DNA from: Prado023 sp963697345 | GTDB taxonomy: Bacteria > Actinomycetota > Actinomycetes > S36-B12 > CAIYMF01 | Direction: 5' to 3' | DNA length: 64,000 nucleotides | Assembly: GCA_963697345.1 (NCBI GenBank) | Contig: CAVONS010000008.1 | Span: forward strand, 248,001-312,000 | Part shown: one piece after another, positions 61,285 to 64,000 of the stretch | How positions within the stretch are numbered: position 1 is the stretch's first letter | How the letters are laid out: each line of letters opens with the position of its first letter | Translations under genes and position numbers: made by a program | The notes under the pieces: model-generated | The model's database searches: none | The model's input: the letters and a program-made list of their open reading frames with translations, nothing else | What the model was told of the DNA's origin: nothing

Positions 61285-61782
61285 TCAGGCGTGTCGGGCG
61301 ATGGGTGCCACGCGAGCATGCGTGAGCCCGATGAGTGCGTCGGTCTCGAGCTCGACGTCCAAGCCACGTCTGCCTCCCGAGACGAGGACGGCAGCGTGAG
61401 CCAGTGCTGACTGGTCGACGACGGTCGGATGCAGGGTGCGTTGTCCCAGTGGTGAGATGCCCCCGGCCACGTACCCGGTGGCGCGCTCTGCCCGGGAGAC
61501 CTCGGCCATCTCGGCGCGTTTGCCACCGACCGCGGCAGCCAGGAGCTTGAGGTCCAGGAGCCGATCCACCGGCACGATCCCGACGACCAGGCCCCCGTCG
61601 ACGTCGGCCAGGAGCGTCTTGAAGACCCTGGCGGGCTCGACGCCGAGTTCGGCGGCAGCCTCCAGGCCGTAGGAGGTGCTGCGCGGATCATGGGCGTAGG
61701 TGCGCAGGACGTGGGGGACGCCGGCCTCGGCCAGCAGCCGCGTGGCCGGTGTCCCGGTCGATCCGCTCGCCTTCTTCGCCAT
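61285..61782 (-). CDS. Cys-tRNA(Pro)/aminoacyl-tRNA deacylase (YbaK/EbsC family)
   Basis: A 165-residue YbaK-fold protein: ATRLLAEAGVPHVLRTYAHD (about residues 12-31), ARVFKTLLADVDGGLVVGIV with the family lysine (about residue 54), LAAAVGGKRAEMAEVSRAER and TGYVAGGISPLGQR. It clears mischarged tRNA. The Met at 61782 follows a -10-like CAGTAT by six bases; the frame runs 51 codons further without conserved sequence. It converges on dnaE. Confidence 0.9.
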   Translation of the reverse strand: MAKKASGSTGTPATRLLAEAGVPHVLRTYAHDPRSTSYGLEAAAELGVEPARVFKTLLADVDGGLVVGIVPVDRLLDLKLLAAAVGGKRAEMAEVSRAERATGYVAGGISPLGQRTLHPTVVDQSALAHAAVLVSGGRRGLDVELETDALIGLTHARVAPIARHA

Positions 61783-61788
61783 GGGTTG

Positions 61789-61794
61789 ATACTG
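61789..61794 (-). promoter_or_regulatory. -10-like element for leaderless ybaK
   Basis: CAGTAT on the minus strand ends six bases before the ATG. It lies in an 85-bp divergent gap shared with the Lon-N gene. Confidence 0.4.
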
Positions 61795-61855
61795 CCACTG
61801 CCCCCGCGTCGTCGGAACTGCCGCACGGTTCCGAGCGGGAAGGGCGAACAGGCCA

Positions 61856-61861
61856 TAACCT
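61856..61861 (+). promoter_or_regulatory. -10 element for the leaderless Lon-N gene
   Basis: TAACCT ends six bases before the GTG at 61868, with no ribosome binding site. Confidence 0.5.
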
Positions 61862-61867
61862 GAGCGC

Positions 61868-62536
61868 GTGCCCACGGTTCCGCTGTTCCCCCTGCGCACA
61901 GTTCTGGTTCCAGGTCTCGTGCTGCCGTTGCACATCTTTGAGCCGCGCTACCGGCTGATGGTGCGCATGGTCGCCGATGCGCCCGAGGATCAACGCGGAT
62001 TCGGGATCGTGGCCCTGCGCCCCGGGTGCACTGAGGCTGACGGTCGTGCCGGGCTCTATGACATGGGGACGATGGCCCGGATCACGAAGGTCGATGAACT
62101 GCCCGACGGCCGATTCGACGTGGTGACGGTGGGTGCGCGGCGGTTCTCCATCGATTCCGTGGATGACGAGATGCCGTTCACGAGGGCCGAGGTCACGTTG
62201 CACCCCGAGCCGCTGGGCGAGCCGGACACGGCGGTGGGCCTCGCCGAGGATGCCGTGAGGCTGTTGAGGGCCTACCGCGCGGTGATCTCGACGTGGGGTG
62301 TGATCGGCATGGCCGAGATCGACAACCTCCCCGACGACCCGGTGGTGCTCAGCTACCTGATCGCCGCTGCCATCGTGACCGACCTGCCGGAGAGGCAGTC
62401 CCTGTTGCGGATCGAGGACGCCGAACAGCGCCTCACAGCGGTCTGCGGGGTGCTGAGGCGCGAGATTGAGGTCATGTGTGCCCTGCCGTCCATGCCGGCC
62501 GTGGACCTGGTGGGAAGCAGGCCCTGGACCAACTGA
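61868..62536 (+). CDS. Lon N-terminal (substrate-binding) domain protein
   Basis: A 222-residue protein formed only of the Lon N-terminal PUA-like domain: VPLFPLRTVLVPGLVLPLHI then FEPRYRLMV (residues 4-32), GFGIVALRPG, MGTMARITKVDELPDGRFDV and VTVGARRF, followed by a helical part. There is no ATPase or protease domain, so it is not a Lon protease. Such free-standing domains may bind unfolded proteins; the role is unknown. The GTG start is placed by the -10. hisD follows after 48 bp with its own promoter. Confidence 0.87.
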   Translation: MPTVPLFPLRTVLVPGLVLPLHIFEPRYRLMVRMVADAPEDQRGFGIVALRPGCTEADGRAGLYDMGTMARITKVDELPDGRFDVVTVGARRFSIDSVDDEMPFTRAEVTLHPEPLGEPDTAVGLAEDAVRLLRAYRAVISTWGVIGMAEIDNLPDDPVVLSYLIAAAIVTDLPERQSLLRIEDAEQRLTAVCGVLRREIEVMCALPSMPAVDLVGSRPWTN

Positions 62537-62571
62537 GGCGGGAGGCCGGCGCCGCAGGCCGGGTGGGCGCC

Positions 62572-62577
62572 TAGAAT
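62572..62577 (+). promoter_or_regulatory. -10 element for leaderless hisD (histidine operon promoter)
   Basis: TAGAAT, five of six to TATAAT, lies exactly seven bases before the hisD ATG, with no Shine-Dalgarno sequence. It would exclude a histidine leader peptide or attenuator. Confidence 0.6.
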
Positions 62578-62584
62578 CGGCGTC

Positions 62585-63895
62585 ATGATCCGTCGACTGG
62601 ACCTGCGATCGGGCCTCCCGAGCAACCTCGGTGCCGTCGTGCCCCGCGCACCCATGGACGTCGAGCACGCCCTGGATGTCGTGAAGCCGATCGTGGCCGA
62701 CGTGGCCAAGCGGGGGGCGCCCGCGGTCCTGGATCACGGAGAGCGCCTCGACGGCGTCCGGCCGAAGCACCTGCGGGTCCCGGCCTCAGCCATCGCGGAG
62801 TCGCTGGCAGACCTGGCCCCGGATGTGCGCCGGGCACTGGAGGTCGCCATCGAGCGCGTGCGCCTGGTGCACGCCGATCAGGTGCGTCCCGAGCACACCA
62901 CGGAGGTGGTGCCGGGCGGAACCGTGACGATGCGCTGGATCCCCGTCGACCGGGTGGGGCTCTACGTCCCGGGTGGGAAGGCGGTGTATCCCTCGTCGGT
63001 CGTGATGAACGTCGTCCCGGCCCAGATCGCGGGAGTCGGTTCCCTGGCTGTTGCGTCGCCACCCCAGGCGGAGTTCGGTGGACTGCCGCACCCGACCATC
63101 CTGGCTGCGTGCGCACTGCTCGGCATCGACGAGGTCTACGCCGCCGGGGGCGCCCAGGCGATCGCCCTGTTCGCCTACGGCGCGCCGCTGGAGGACGGGA
63201 CCGTCTGCCGGCCAGTCGACCTGGTCACCGGACCGGGCAACATCTGGGTCACGGCAGCCAAGCGCCTGCTCAAGGGCAGGATCGGTATTGATTCCGAGGC
63301 TGGACCCACCGAGATCGCGGTGCTGGCCGACGACACCGCCGAGGCGACCGTCGTGGCCGCCGACCTGATCAGCCAGGCGGAGCACGACGTGATCGCCGCG
63401 TCCGTGCTGGTCACCACCTCGGCGAAGCTCGCCAGTGACGTTGCCGCGGCCCTCGAGGTCCAGGTGGCGGCCACCAAGCACTCGCTGCGCATCCGGGAGG
63501 CCCTCGGCGGCACCCAGAGCGCCATCATCCTCGTGGACTCCATCCGCGACGGCCTGACGGTCATCAACGCGTACGCCGCGGAGCACCTGGAGATCCACAC
63601 GAAGGATGCTCGCGCCGTGGCGATGAAGGTGCGCAATGCCGGGGCGGTCTTCGTGGGTCCGTGGGCGCCGGTGTCACTGGGCGACTATGCGGCAGGCTCC
63701 AACCATGTGCTGCCGACCGGCGGCTGCGCCTGCCACTCCAGCGGGCTGGGCGTGGCGACCTTCCTGCGTGGGGTCAACCTCATCGAGTATGACCGTGCAG
63801 CGCTGGCCGACGTCGCTGATCACGTCGTCACGCTTGCGGGTGCGGAGGACCTGCCCGCACACGCCACCGCCATCACGGTGCGGTTCGACCGGTGA
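62585..63895 (+). CDS. hisD: histidinol dehydrogenase
   Basis: A 436-residue enzyme: VDRVGLYVPGGKAVYPSSVV (about residues 121-140), VDLVTGPGNIWVTAAKRLL, GPTEIAVLADD, DLISQAEHDVIAASVLV (zinc and substrate-binding Gln/His), AAEHLEIHTKDA with the catalytic Glu-His pair, and GSNHVLPTGGCACHSSGLGV. It oxidises histidinol to histidine in two NAD-linked steps. Its stop overlaps the hisC start. It heads a histidine operon that continues past the window. Confidence 0.96.
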   Translation: MIRRLDLRSGLPSNLGAVVPRAPMDVEHALDVVKPIVADVAKRGAPAVLDHGERLDGVRPKHLRVPASAIAESLADLAPDVRRALEVAIERVRLVHADQVRPEHTTEVVPGGTVTMRWIPVDRVGLYVPGGKAVYPSSVVMNVVPAQIAGVGSLAVASPPQAEFGGLPHPTILAACALLGIDEVYAAGGAQAIALFAYGAPLEDGTVCRPVDLVTGPGNIWVTAAKRLLKGRIGIDSEAGPTEIAVLADDTAEATVVAADLISQAEHDVIAASVLVTTSAKLASDVAAALEVQVAATKHSLRIREALGGTQSAIILVDSIRDGLTVINAYAAEHLEIHTKDARAVAMKVRNAGAVFVGPWAPVSLGDYAAGSNHVLPTGGCACHSSGLGVATFLRGVNLIEYDRAALADVADHVVTLAGAEDLPAHATAITVRFDR

Positions 63896-64000
63896 ACCCG
63901 GCGTCCACCTGGCCGGATGATCCGGCCGGCCCTCCCATGCGGCCCGAGCTCGTCGGCCAGTCCCCGTACGGCGCCCCGCAGCTCGATGTCGCCCACCGGC
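63892..64000 (+). CDS. hisC: histidinol-phosphate aminotransferase, N-terminal fragment cut by the window end
   Basis: A GTG overlapping the hisD stop (GTGA) opens a frame reading NPASTWPDDPAGPPMRPELV then GQSPYGAPQLDVAHR to the window end. LVGQSPYGAPQLDV matches the HisC N terminus, and hisC following hisD is the standard actinobacterial order. Only 36 codons are visible; the PLP-binding region lies beyond. It would transfer the amino group to imidazole-acetol phosphate in histidine synthesis. Confidence 0.82.
   Translation, partial: MNPASTWPDDPAGPPMRPELVGQSPYGAPQLDVAHR

Noticed and set aside
61868..62536. Truncated Lon protease.
   Set aside because: The gene has a clean start and stop, and stand-alone Lon-N proteins of about 200 residues are a known family; no remnant of AAA or protease domains follows.

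Overview
The window is a gene-dense chromosomal segment with very high GC from an actinomycete (phylum Actinomycetota). The evidence is the gene content and order: an actinobacterial division and cell-wall cluster running mraZ-rsmH-ftsL-ftsI-murE-murF-mraY-murD-ftsW-murG-murC-ftsQ-ftsZ-pgeF-yggS-sepF-yggT-divIVA, an MptB-type mannosyltransferase, DUF3040, DUF6504 and SAV_6107-type proteins, a DnaE2 polymerase under a mycobacterial-type SOS box, and frequent GTG starts. MurE has the DNPR motif of meso-diaminopimelate-adding enzymes. I cannot name a genus. I saw no rRNA, tRNA, insertion sequence, prophage or CRISPR array.

Layout. (1) 1-851: the end of a secreted RNase Sa-type ribonuclease and its barstar-type inhibitor. 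(2) 824-13539: envelope and isoprenoid genes. These are an MptB-like mannosyltransferase and two carotenoid subclusters (crtI diverging from the prenyl synthase; crtD-like, glycosyltransferase, cruF, GNAT and a CrtA-like monooxygenase). Between the subclusters lie metF, a CDP-alcohol phosphotransferase and a cation/proton antiporter, all on the + strand. The set suggests a hydroxylated, oxygenated, glycosylated carotenoid; phytoene synthase and any cyclase must lie elsewhere. (3) 13565-19788: an SOS operon, DUF6504-HEPN-dnaE2-dinB, behind a perfect TCGAAC-N4-GTTCGA box. (4) 19893-28408: a DUF3040 membrane protein; a MoxR-DUF58-transglutaminase-hydrolase run on the minus strand; a MaoC-type hydratase; a secreted FG-GAP protein. 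(5) 28620-47459: the division and cell-wall cluster with a four-repeat MraZ operator, an unannotated 30-residue membrane microprotein between mraZ and rsmH, and a long ftsZ leader. (6) 47572-64000: a DUF2786 metalloprotein-like gene, ileS, DUF167, a DksA-type zinc-finger protein, lspA, an RluD-type pseudouridine synthase, an aldo/keto reductase, fhs, replicative dnaE, ybaK, a Lon-N protein, hisD and the start of hisC.

Two genes look frameshifted by one base: murC, in a G6 run inside the nucleotide-binding loop, and cruF, after its first membrane helix. MurC is expected to be essential, so assembly error or recoding is likelier than true loss. cruF lies beside a 24-bp perfect hairpin and a strong G-quadruplex tract, a hard region to sequence.

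A recurring feature is a -10-like hexamer ending 6-7 nt before the start codon with no Shine-Dalgarno sequence (mptB, crtI, the prenyl synthase, crtD-like, cruF, crtA-like, DUF2786, aldo/keto reductase, ybaK, Lon-N, hisD). This predicts extensive leaderless transcription outside the division cluster and the SOS operon, whose genes mostly have good ribosome binding sites or overlapping stop/start codons.
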